5,146 bases of DNA from CAZNYN01 sp964422205 (GCA_964422205.1 CAYRAI010000073.1:1-5146); one strand, 5' to 3'; positions 1 through 5,146 are shown, counted from the stretch's first letter. The notes: generated by a model not told the origin, from the sequence alone. Numbers and translations: made by a program.

Positions 1-36
1 GTTATAGTTCCCTGACACACTCCGAAATGCTATACT
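1..36 (+). CRISPR. Terminal type II-C CRISPR repeat (single copy at window edge)
   Basis: This is a 36-nt repeat unit starting GTTATAGTTCCCTGACACAC and ending TGCTATACT. It has the layout of the N. meningitidis II-C repeat: GTTRTAG start, CCCT, a CGAAATGC-like core, and a TATACT/TACAAT end. The proof that it is this locus's repeat is its match to the tracrRNA upstream of cas9: positions 13-35 equal plus-strand 4445-4467 with one difference (T33 versus C4465). Only one copy is visible, so the rest of the array lies left of the window or was lost at a contig end. It is followed after 4 nt by a terminator rather than a spacer, so it is the repeat at the cas2-side end of the array. Its reading direction is opposite to the cas genes. 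Confidence 0.88.
28..36 (+). promoter_or_regulatory. Extended -10 promoter embedded in the repeat
   Basis: TGCTATACT fits an extended -10 (TGn followed by TATAAT with one mismatch). There is no good -35. In N. meningitidis II-C arrays each repeat carries such an element and starts a crRNA inside the next spacer. By analogy every repeat of this array would be a promoter. In this last copy the predicted start, near position 43, falls at the base of the terminator hairpin, so it would yield only a useless stub of about 50 nt. Confidence 0.65.
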
Positions 37-40
37 ACTT

Positions 41-95
41 AGCCGACAAGCCCTTGATATCACTTGGAAATCAAGGGCTTGTCGGCTGCGTTTTT
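41..95 (+). terminator. Intrinsic terminator closing the CRISPR array
   Basis: Positions 41-58 pair perfectly with 70-87 (18 bp, starting AGCCGACAAGCCCTTGA), with an 11-nt loop. The stem is followed by GCG and five Ts at 91-95. The T run lies only on the plus-strand 3' side. On the minus strand the hairpin is followed by AAGTAG, so it should stop array transcripts but is a poor stop for the incoming cas mRNA. Confidence 0.88.
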
Positions 96-97
96 GC

Positions 98-433
98 TTA
101 GAAAAGCAGTGTTTGGTTGACGTTTACGTACTTTTCTTTTTTCGTCCTCGTGCCTACCAGCATTTTCATTGAGGCATACTGTCGGTCTGTAATTTGCAAA
201 AATCGTACAGAGCCCTTTTGAGGCAGATGAGCCATGAGTCTTTGAAGGTGTTTATCCACTGCATCTTCTCCGTTTACTATTCTGCAATATACGGAGAATT
301 GGAGCATGTCATAGCCGTCTTCTATAAGGAATTTACGGAAATGTGTATAGATACTCCTGTCTTCTTTTGATACAACAGGAAGGTCGAAGAATACCATAAT
401 CCTCATAAATCTGCTCCGTCTCTCATTTGTCAT
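98..433 (-). CDS. cas2: CRISPR-associated endonuclease Cas2 (type II-C)
   Basis: Cas2 is the small ferredoxin-fold dimer that bridges two Cas1 dimers in the spacer-integration complex. The reading frame gives 111 residues, within the usual 90-110. The diagnostic first strand is MRIMVFFDLPV, with the conserved metal-site Asp at D17. It is followed by RKFLIEDGYDMLQFSVYCRI and the C-terminal VNVNQTLLF tail, both typical of type II Cas2. The start is uncertain. M1 at 433 lies 7 nt after the cas1 stop but has no clear Shine-Dalgarno. M10 at 406 (102 residues) has GGAG 7 nt upstream and begins directly with MRIMVFF. As I recall it, the Neisseria Cas2 has a short extension ending in FMRI, which favours the longer form. 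It is the last gene of the tracrRNA-cas9-cas1-cas2 set, and no terminator is visible for it on its own strand. Confidence 0.95.
   Translation of the reverse strand: MTNERRSRFMRIMVFFDLPVVSKEDRSIYTHFRKFLIEDGYDMLQFSVYCRIVNGEDAVDKHLQRLMAHLPQKGSVRFLQITDRQYASMKMLVGTRTKKEKYVNVNQTLLF
414..417 (-). promoter_or_regulatory. Candidate ribosome binding site for an internal cas2 start
   Basis: On the minus strand GGAG lies 7 nt before the ATG at 406. It is the only convincing Shine-Dalgarno near the cas2 5' end and supports a 102-residue Cas2 starting at M10. The ATG at 433 lacks one and would depend on coupling to the end of cas1 translation. Confidence 0.4.
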
Positions 434-440
434 ATCAGTC

Positions 441-1322
441 TTATTGCAGAGGGATAAGCTCCGGCAATTTTAATTTTTCGGGATCTCCTGATGTTGTGGC
501 AGTGCTGAAACTCGCACTCATTATGTCTATCGCTCTTGAGACGCTTTGTTTTGCAAAGTCCACTGTCATGCTTGTGTTAAGCAGGGATACCAATGCGGCT
601 CTGTCCTTTATCCCGAATGTTTCACCCTCGGTGATATTCAAAGCTGTCCATAAATCTACAAGAGGTCTTAATACTTCCATAAAATCGTCCGCAAGGTTAA
701 ATGCGTTTAGTTCGCTTTTGTGGTGTATTCCTATTGCGGGCAGGAATCCGTAAGAGACTAGGCTTCCTGCAACGGAGCTTCGCATTACAGAATAGCCGTA
801 ATTGAGTGCGGCGTTTACAGTGTTGTCTTCCTGCCGCGTGGTCGAGGGCATGTAGCTGTTGAAATATACTTTTGCGGCGGCACCTTCACGGTTTGTCGGG
901 TCTCCGCTTTTTACTTCCGATGCGAGGGCATGGAGTTCACGGCTTCCGTCTTTTCCAAGAAATTCAAGACATTTTGCCTGATTTTTTATTTTCTGCCGCA
1001 CCAATATGCGCCAGCAGTTTTTTCTAAAAGGTTGTGTCTGCTCCAGTTGTTCTCTCATTACTTTTAACTGACGGCTGTGCTGATGAAAGGGAAGAAAAAG
1101 ACCCGAGGGCATGTGCCCCGGGTCGCATGTGAACAGTGGTATTGATTTTCTTGCAAGCTCATCCAGCAGAGAGGATGTTATCAGAGCCTGAGATGTCTCT
1201 ACCACGATTATTGATATGTCCTCAAGAGGGACGAGTATTTCTTCGTCCTGCTTGATTGCCAAATGGTTCTGTTTTAATGAGAGCTTTGCAGGGTTGGCGA
1301 TAATGATGTTACGCCAGCTCAT
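441..1322 (-). CDS. cas1: CRISPR-associated endonuclease Cas1 (type II-C)
   Basis: Cas1 is the integrase that inserts new spacers into the array together with Cas2. The 293-residue length is close to Neisseria II-C Cas1 (about 300). The N-terminal beta domain starts MSWRNIIIANPAKLSL and includes VPLEDISIIVVE. The alpha-helical catalytic domain shows the expected metal-binding triad: E146 in SGDPTNREGAAA, H201 in GIHHKSELNAFN, and E216 in LADDFMEVLRP. No catalytic residue is missing and the frame is unbroken. The ATG overlaps the last 14 nt of cas9. There is no strong Shine-Dalgarno (only GAGAGA, 7 nt upstream), so translational coupling to cas9 is likely. Cas2 follows within 10 nt. The tight packing indicates one operon. 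Confidence 0.96.
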   Translation of the reverse strand: MSWRNIIIANPAKLSLKQNHLAIKQDEEILVPLEDISIIVVETSQALITSSLLDELARKSIPLFTCDPGHMPSGLFLPFHQHSRQLKVMREQLEQTQPFRKNCWRILVRQKIKNQAKCLEFLGKDGSRELHALASEVKSGDPTNREGAAAKVYFNSYMPSTTRQEDNTVNAALNYGYSVMRSSVAGSLVSYGFLPAIGIHHKSELNAFNLADDFMEVLRPLVDLWTALNITEGETFGIKDRAALVSLLNTSMTVDFAKQSVSRAIDIMSASFSTATTSGDPEKLKLPELIPLQ

Positions 1323-4300
1323 GGGGAGGTCTCTCTTTTTTTACTTTGTAGTAAGAGCCCAATACGTCGACCTGATACTTTTCTATGCTCTTTGCTGTTC
1401 TTACTCCGATGCCGCGCCATGAACAAGCTCCGGAGTGTTCTTTTATCTCAATAGAGCCCGTGGATATATCTGTTCCAACGTAGTAGCCGAATATCTCTTT
1501 TTTCTTGCTGTCGACAACTCTGAGCAAGTCATTTCTGAATATGGAAAACATAAAAGTATAAGTGTTGTCTACTATCTCCCAATCGGATTCTTTTTTATTT
1601 GCTGTTATCGCTCTATTTTTGATTTTCTTCTTTGCTATATCATCAACATAGTAGGGTATTAGGAAATACTTGCCGCCCTTTGTATAGACATCCACTCTGA
1701 CCATGCTTCCGTTTGCCGCAAGGCCGCTGCAGACTCTCACTCCCGATACTCCGGGGGATTTAATTTTTATTGAGCGTACAATGGGGCCCAATGTGCCGTC
1801 ATTGGTCGGTTTTCGGAATGGTTCTTTAAATGCTTTTTTCGGTTCGTCTTTAAATTCTTTAAGTCTCTGTTTGAGAGCTTCATAGAGCTTGGTGTCTCTC
1901 TCTTTGCCTGCCATGTTTTCGAGGGATGAGAGCTTTATATTAAGCAAGCTTGTCTTTACTGCGGTTTTTCCCTCTGCAAGAAGGTCGCCTTTGATACTGC
2001 GAATTGTCGCTTCGTGAGAAGCTCCATCCGCTTTTCTCTCGGGTTTGCGGGAGATAAATATGGGTTTGAGTTCTGAAAGTGTTTCTTCGTCATAATTTTC
2101 CAGCCCAAACTCTTTTATCTTATCGGCAGGCGAATCTGACATTCTGGCCTCTATCTCTTTGCGGAAATGCGGCCAAGGTTCGGGTGTTCTTGTCTTTTTA
2201 CCGTCTTCGGATTCTTTCTTGAGAATGCTTAGCTCTCTTTTGCGCGAGAAATCCGAAATTGATTTTATCATAGATGGTGTTGACGCAGCTATTACACATG
2301 CGTCCAAAGCATGGTGAAGGTCGTTGGCGGCTCTGTCTTTTAAGCTGTTAATTCCCCACTGTCTGCGCAGTACGGATGTTGCCCTGCCGTTTAAGCGGTG
2401 TACCGGCTGTTTGTTTTCAGGGTCTGAAAATATGAGATTCTGCTCTATCCAAGCCGCTACATATTTTGTTATGTAGCGGGTGTCACTGAGATTTCTCTCC
2501 GTCATCTCCTGAGAGTCTTTTGCGTCAAAATCTTTTCTTGTCAGCCGTTCCGCTTTTTTCCTGTTAGAAATATATGCGTCCACTCTTGCTGTAAATTCGT
2601 CCCAGGCTTTGGCATCGCTCCCTAAATATTCATAAGGTGTTCTGTTTCCTTTGTTGCGGTTCTCACTGCCTATGACGAGTACTTTGTTGCTGAGGCTGTC
2701 GTCAAAAGAGCGGCTGTAGGGAATTATGTGGTCTATCTCGGCATAGGTGCCGTCGTTGCTCTGAAAAGCCGATCGCGGTTCAATGTACTCTCCGCTGTAT
2801 GGGCAGAATCCACCCTGCTCTTTCCATAGGCGGTATTTTTCCAGTTCCGCTCCGTTAGGTCTGTGGTTAAATTCACTTTCAAATTTATCCGACAGTCCGG
2901 CTCTCTGATTGCGATTCTCTTTTTGTTCGTCTTCTATTTTTTTTCTCTCTTCTTTTGATTTTGAAAGGTCTCTGGCAAGCTCAACCTGCACTGTCTCGGG
3001 TGAACCGTATTTTCTGATGATGGCATTGACNNNNNNNNNNNNNNNNNNNNNNNNNNNNNNNNNNNNNNNNNNNNNNNNNNNNNNNNNNNNNNNNNNNNNN
3101 NNNNNNNNNNNNNNNNNNNNNNNNNNNNNNTTGGGGTCAATATTTCGAGCGTTCAAGTAATCCCTTATTTCACTGTCGGTTTTTCTGTAGGTGAGAGCAA
3201 AGGCCAGTGTATCAAGCAGTGTCGGAGTCGTATTTATAATACTTTTCCAATACTCTTCGCCAAGCTCTTTTGTTATAGCTTTTCTGAAAGCATGAAATGC
3301 TTTGAGCTCTGCAAAGGCGGCATCTTCGGGGTTGCCGTCTTTTTTAGACGGCATGTTTTCAAAAAATAATTCTTCGGGAGCGCCTATTGCTTTTTTTATC
3401 TGTTTGTATGTGACTTTGGCATTGGAGTAAGCAAGGTCGGATATTTTTCTGTTGTTCTCCGCGGATAATTCGTATTTTTTCCCATCATAGATAGCCCGTA
3501 AATTTACTATTTTAGTCAGCAGTATGTAGCGCTCTGATGTCCATGAGGCCTTCGGCGCACGTTTGCAGGGAGGCTCTAAAGTGCAAAAGCCGACCATCTT
3601 CTCTATAATCTCTCCAGATGCGAATGGAAGCTGGCGTTTGAATATTTCAATGTATTGTTCTTCTGTTTCTTTTGAAGAGTTGGGATTTTTAAAATTCCGC
3701 TGGCTCTCGAATAATATTTTGACTTCATTCTCAAGGTCGTCCCGTGTGATTGTGTTTGAATAGTCTCCGCCTTTGTTGCGTTTGTGCTCGGCAAACTTAT
3801 CGTCTTTGAAAATCATTTCGCCGACGGTGCGGTAGCCGCACCCTCCGTTACCTTTAGAGAGCAGGAGGCTGTTTGCCTTCATACCCTCTTTGGCTTTGCC
3901 GTCCTCGGAAGCTTTTGAGCTTTTATCGTCTGCGGAAAGTGTCCTGTTGGATTTAAAACCGCGGTGCTTTGCTATATGTATCAGAACTCTTGACCATTCT
4001 GCCGGAGATAGAAGTCTGTCCAGCCCGTCAGAGCGCAGTTCCCACGGGGATGTAATCTGCCCGTCGAAGATATTTTCCATCTGAGTTTCGGAAAGAATTT
4101 TTTCTGATAATATCAGTTTTTTGACAGAGGATAACCTTTGGCGTTTCCTTCTCAGGCGACGCCGTGCTCCTCTTGCTTCCCGTCTCGGAGCCGCAAGGGA
4201 AGAACCGTCTTTGGGGTTCTCAGCTCCGGTAAAGAGTCTGACTCCAAGATCTCCTATCCTTTTGTTGCCCAAATCAAGCAGAGCCCATCCAACTGAGGTG

Positions 4301-4332
4301 ATGCCTATATCAAGTCCTAATGAATAACGCAA
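1309..4332 (-). CDS. cas9: Type II-C Cas9 RNA-guided DNA endonuclease (contains assembly gap)
   Basis: Cas9 is the effector that cuts DNA matching the crRNA, using a crRNA:tracrRNA duplex. From the TTG at 4332 the frame gives 1,007 codons, 34 of them unknown because of the N gap. Domains: RuvC-I MRYSLGLDIGITSVGW with D8; Arg-rich bridge helix about 49-67 (PRREARGARRRLRRKRQR); a REC lobe with HRGFKSNR, about 75-400; RuvC-II VQVELARD with E451; HNH about 505-570 with D534, H535 (EIDHIIPYSRSFDDS) and N558 (GSENRNKGN); RuvC-III NDLHHALDA with H674 and D677; and a C-terminal PAM-interacting domain about 840-1007 ending ERPPHELA. Numbers after 400 count the gap as 34 codons. The motifs and overall length match the Nme-type II-C family closely, and all visible catalytic residues are intact. 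The start was chosen because family members begin M(K/R)YSLGLDIG, a G-rich Shine-Dalgarno sits 8 nt upstream, and the 40 residues upstream are tracrRNA sequence. Cas1 overlaps the 3' end. Confidence 0.96.
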   Translation of the reverse strand: MRYSLGLDIGITSVGWALLDLGNKRIGDLGVRLFTGAENPKDGSSLAAPRREARGARRRLRRKRQRLSSVKKLILSEKILSETQMENIFDGQITSPWELRSDGLDRLLSPAEWSRVLIHIAKHRGFKSNRTLSADDKSSKASEDGKAKEGMKANSLLLSKGNGGCGYRTVGEMIFKDDKFAEHKRNKGGDYSNTITRDDLENEVKILFESQRNFKNPNSSKETEEQYIEIFKRQLPFASGEIIEKMVGFCTLEPPCKRAPKASWTSERYILLTKIVNLRAIYDGKKYELSAENNRKISDLAYSNAKVTYKQIKKAIGAPEELFFENMPSKKDGNPEDAAFAELKAFHAFRKAITKELGEEYWKSIINTTPTLLDTLAFALTYRKTDSEIRDYLNARNIDPXXXXXXXXXXXXXXXXXXXXXXXXXXXXXXXXXXVNAIIRKYGSPETVQVELARDLSKSKEERKKIEDEQKENRNQRAGLSDKFESEFNHRPNGAELEKYRLWKEQGGFCPYSGEYIEPRSAFQSNDGTYAEIDHIIPYSRSFDDSLSNKVLVIGSENRNKGNRTPYEYLGSDAKAWDEFTARVDAYISNRKKAERLTRKDFDAKDSQEMTERNLSDTRYITKYVAAWIEQNLIFSDPENKQPVHRLNGRATSVLRRQWGINSLKDRAANDLHHALDACVIAASTPSMIKSISDFSRKRELSILKKESEDGKKTRTPEPWPHFRKEIEARMSDSPADKIKEFGLENYDEETLSELKPIFISRKPERKADGASHEATIRSIKGDLLAEGKTAVKTSLLNIKLSSLENMAGKERDTKLYEALKQRLKEFKDEPKKAFKEPFRKPTNDGTLGPIVRSIKIKSPGVSGVRVCSGLAANGSMVRVDVYTKGGKYFLIPYYVDDIAKKKIKNRAITANKKESDWEIVDNTYTFMFSIFRNDLLRVVDSKKKEIFGYYVGTDISTGSIEIKEHSGACSWRGIGVRTAKSIEKYQVDVLGSYYKVKKERPPHELA
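3031..3130. other. 100-N assembly gap inside cas9
   Basis: There are exactly 100 undetermined bases, the usual placeholder for a gap of unknown size. The flanks are IRDYLNARNIDP on the N-terminal side and VNAIIRKYGSPETVQVEL on the other. As I remember Nme Cas9, about 80 residues separate the matching points (after RIQP and before INGVVRRYGSP), against about 34 here. The real gap is therefore probably near 240 nt and the true protein about 1,050 residues. The missing part includes the conserved stretch just before RuvC-II. Confidence 0.8.
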
Positions 4333-4346
4333 AATAGAAGCCCCCC
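4330..4346 (-). promoter_or_regulatory. Shine-Dalgarno and TTG start of cas9
   Basis: On the minus strand six Gs (4346-4341) are followed by 8 nt and TTG (4332-4330), which begins M-RYSLGLDIG. A G run can pair with the anti-Shine-Dalgarno CCUCC, including one G:U pair. No in-frame ATG lies between here and codon 85, which is beyond RuvC-I. The only upstream alternative is a GTG at 4452 inside the tracrRNA anti-repeat, with GGAG abutting it too closely to act. Confidence 0.75.
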
Positions 4347-4351
4347 AATAT

Positions 4352-4395
4352 AAAAGGATACCCCGATGAGCGCACGAAACGTGAACTGACCGGGG
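4352..4395 (-). terminator. Terminal hairpin and weak T tract of tracrRNA (cas9 leader)
   Basis: On the minus strand CCCCGGT (4395-4389) pairs with ATCGGGG (4367-4361). An inner CACG-TTT-CGTG hairpin (4383-4373) sits inside. The stem is followed by TATCCTTTT (4360-4352). The T run is short and broken by CC, so termination is probably partial. Readthrough would carry transcription into cas9, whose start codon lies 20 nt further on. Confidence 0.6.
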
Positions 4396-4432
4396 CGAAA
4401 CCTTGCGGTAACATCCCCGAAGGGATGCACTT

Positions 4433-4467
4433 ATTATAGTAACGTGACACACTCCGAAATGCTACAC
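4433..4467 (-). repeat. tracrRNA anti-repeat (degenerate CRISPR repeat)
   Basis: Minus-strand 4467-4445 pairs with repeat positions 13-35: 22 Watson-Crick pairs and one G:U at 4465. Minus-strand 4440-4433 (ACTATAAT) pairs with repeat positions 1-8, with a G:U at the end. Between them is an internal loop of 4 nt on each side (repeat 9-12 against 4444-4441). An upper duplex, bulge and lower stem is the standard crRNA:tracrRNA arrangement, and the long upper duplex would be an RNase III substrate. Confidence 0.92.
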
Positions 4468-4489
4468 GCTAAAAAGTAACCGCAATAAA

Positions 4490-4525
4490 ATAATACTATA
4501 AATTTTTATAAAATACAAGTGTAAA
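4490..4525 (-). promoter_or_regulatory. Probable promoter for tracrRNA (and possibly cas9)
   Basis: Two overlapping sigma-70-type options are visible on the minus strand. One is TTTACA (4525-4520) with TATAGT (4500-4495), 19 nt apart. The other is TTGTAT (4518-4513) with TATTAT (4495-4490), 17 nt apart. The second predicts a start near 4483, 16 nt before the anti-repeat. The surrounding DNA is very AT-rich, as an UP element would be. No separate strong cas9 promoter is seen downstream, except a lone TATAAT at 4438-4433 within the anti-repeat. Confidence 0.55.
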
Positions 4526-4530
4526 ACCCT

Positions 4531-4718
4531 ATTTTCCTTTTTAATAAATCAGAAAAATATATAAAGCACTCCCTATTAAGATATTAATAAGAATTTTGAG
4601 AAAAACAGATATTAAAATAGCCGCTGGCTCATGCTTCCTTCATGATGTATCACTCTTTTTCCTATTAATGCCGCTTTATATCATATTAATTTGCCATGTC
4701 AGGGCGGAATTTTTCTTC
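4531..4718. other. AT-rich intergenic stretch, no gene recognised
   Basis: This lies between the divergent tracrRNA-cas9 and kdpA promoters. It holds scattered short repeats: GATATTAA at 4580-4587 and 4608-4615, and CCTATTAA at 4572-4579 and 4661-4668. It also has a weak 5-bp hairpin, TCATG/CATGA, at 4629-4645. I see no open frame with a start and ribosome site, no RNA gene and no terminator. Confidence 0.5.
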
Positions 4719-4736
4719 TTAACAAAACCTTAACAA
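4719..4736 (+). promoter_or_regulatory. Candidate KdpE-type operator (11-bp direct repeat)
   Basis: TTAACAA occurs at 4719-4725 and again at 4730-4736, exactly 11 bp apart, on the same face of the helix. Direct repeats of this spacing are typical sites of OmpR/PhoB-family regulators, the family of KdpE. Relative to the predicted kdp start near 4789 the pair spans about -70 to -53, where E. coli KdpE also binds. A regulator gene is not in the window. Confidence 0.4.
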
Positions 4737-4753
4737 CTTTGCCTTTTCTCTAA

Positions 4754-4782
4754 CGGCACTCTTATTTTTTCCGCTGTATACT
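4754..4782 (+). promoter_or_regulatory. Candidate kdpA promoter
   Basis: TATACT at 4777-4782 is a good -10 box. The corresponding -35 position (4754-4759, CGGCAC) is poor, as expected for a promoter that needs an activator. The predicted start near 4789 leaves a leader of under 30 nt, too short for a kdpF gene. Confidence 0.45.
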
Positions 4783-4803
4783 CGCCGCATTAGAAATTTT
4801 GAT

Positions 4804-4808
4804 GGGAG
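4804..4808 (+). promoter_or_regulatory. Shine-Dalgarno of kdpA
   Basis: GGGAG lies 8 nt before the ATG at 4817 but only 2 nt before the in-frame ATG at 4811. This decides for 4817 as the start. Confidence 0.65.
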
Positions 4809-4816
4809 AGATGCAC

Positions 4817-5146
4817 ATGGAAATTTTGTCGCAGTATTGTTTAGCTCTTTTAGTTCTCTGCATAGCGGCTGTTCCTCTGGGCGGTTATATATATAAGGTT
4901 ATGGAGGGGGAGAGGACTTTTATGTCGCCTCTTCTGAGGCCTTGCGAGAATTTTATTTACAGGCTTGTGGGCTCTGCTCCGGATGAGGATATGAGCTGGA
5001 AGGAGTATGCTTTTGCGGCTCTTGCCTTTAGTTCCGTGAGCCTAGTTTTTCTCGCTGTCATGCTTATGGCTCAGGGTGTTCTTCCCTTAAATCCCGAGAG
5101 GCTGGACGGCCTTAGCTGGCATCTTGCTTTTAATACCGCGGTGAGT
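4817..5146 (+). CDS. kdpA: Potassium-transporting ATPase subunit KdpA, N-terminal part
   Basis: KdpA is the membrane channel-like subunit that carries K+ in the KdpFABC complex, induced when external K+ is scarce. The 110 codons seen are about a fifth of a normal KdpA (near 560 residues). The gene runs off the window edge with no break. A first membrane helix is visible at about 4-27 (ILSQYCLALLVLCIAAVPLG) and a second at about 65-90. Family signatures are RPCENFIYRLVG, DMSWKEY, VLPLNPERLDGLSW and HLAFNTAVS, the last just before the first selectivity-filter loop. There is no kdpF ahead of it. It diverges from the CRISPR locus and has no evident functional link to it. An alternative start 6 nt upstream (4811) adds two residues. 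Confidence 0.95.
   Translation, partial: MEILSQYCLALLVLCIAAVPLGGYIYKVMEGERTFMSPLLRPCENFIYRLVGSAPDEDMSWKEYAFAALAFSSVSLVFLAVMLMAQGVLPLNPERLDGLSWHLAFNTAVS

Larger units (their letters stand above)
4352..4483 (-). ncRNA. tracrRNA, encoded just upstream of cas9 on the same strand
   Basis: The tracrRNA pairs with the crRNA repeat and anchors the guide in Cas9. Read on the minus strand, a short 5' leader is followed by the anti-repeat (4467-4433). Next comes a hairpin CATCCC-TTCG-GGGATG (4427-4412, with an ultra-stable cUUCGg loop), then a small ACC-GCAA-GGT hairpin (4409-4400), and a larger terminal hairpin (4395-4361) ending in CCTTTT. The order of anti-repeat ending TATAATAAG, stable hairpin and terminal hairpin is the N. 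meningitidis tracrRNA plan. The predicted length is about 130 nt. The 5' end is placed about 7 nt after the -10 box, and the 3' end is placed at the T run. Both ends are approximate. Confidence 0.88.

Noticed and set aside
41..87. Large inverted repeat as an insertion-sequence end or attachment site
   Set aside because: It is a single perfect hairpin with a short loop followed by Ts, at the end of an array. A terminator explains it fully, and no transposase or target duplication is present.
427..753. Plus-strand open frame opposite cas1
   Set aside because: It lies fully antisense to well-recognised Cas1 and Cas2 coding sequence, with no ribosome site and no recognisable domain.
1435..1662. 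Plus-strand open frame with hydrophobic stretches opposite the cas9 3' end
   Set aside because: Its hydrophobic look comes from reading Lys/Glu-rich Cas9 codons in antisense. It has no independent support and the Cas9 frame is intact here.
2934..3140. Minus-strand frame spanning the N gap in another phase
   Set aside because: It exists only because Ns do not contain stops, and the Cas9 frame on both sides is the real one.
4121..4327. Plus-strand open frame opposite RuvC-I and the bridge helix, Arg-rich
   Set aside because: It is the antisense shadow of the cas9 5' end, with no start signals.
4441..4483. Long tracrRNA acting as a natural single guide against its own promoter, as in Streptococcus pyogenes tracr-L
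   Set aside because: Only about 16 nt precede the anti-repeat, and I found no repeat-like partner or matching target in the promoter region.
4629..4660. TCATG/CATGA hairpin followed by Ts as a terminator
   Set aside because: The stem is only 5 bp and AT-rich, and the T run is 10 nt away. It is too weak, and no gene runs towards it.

Overview
This window holds a nearly complete type II-C CRISPR-Cas locus on the minus strand, with the first 110 codons of kdpA (high-affinity K+ transport) running divergently on the plus strand at the right edge. Read along the minus strand, the order is tracrRNA, cas9, cas1, cas2. One CRISPR repeat at the extreme left edge points the other way, towards cas2. 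There is no csn2 or cas4. Cas9, Cas1 and Cas2 all resemble the Neisseria meningitidis (Nme) type, and so does the repeat. This is the compact II-C architecture.

Layout: 1-36 is a 36-nt repeat with a built-in extended -10 promoter. 41-95 is a strong intrinsic terminator that closes the array. 98-433 is cas2, 441-1322 cas1, and 1309-4332 cas9, which overlaps cas1 by 14 bp and is interrupted by a 100-N assembly gap at 3031-3130. About 4352-4483 is a tracrRNA encoded directly upstream of cas9 on the same strand. 4490-4525 is its likely promoter. 4531-4718 is AT-rich with no gene seen. 4719-4782 is a probable kdp control region, and 4817-5146 is the start of kdpA.

How the parts work together: each repeat can start its own crRNA precursor. 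The tracrRNA anti-repeat pairs with the repeat over 23 bp plus a lower 8-bp stem separated by an internal loop, giving a substrate expected to be cut by RNase III and bound by Cas9. Cas9 keeps every RuvC and HNH catalytic residue that can be seen. Cas1 and Cas2 would acquire new spacers. The longest open frame for cas9 begins at a GTG inside the tracrRNA anti-repeat. The real start is almost certainly the TTG at 4332, 20 nt past the tracrRNA terminator.

Organism: a Gram-negative-type bacterium of moderate GC, from a draft assembly (100-N gap, edge lying exactly on a repeat). I cannot name the taxon. The proteins are related to but clearly diverged from Neisseria, so an anaerobic or host-associated lineage such as Synergistota or Negativicutes is only a guess. 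The most unusual points are the tracrRNA serving as the cas9 leader, the TTG start, the altered PAM-contact residues, and array and cas transcription converging on a one-sided terminator.
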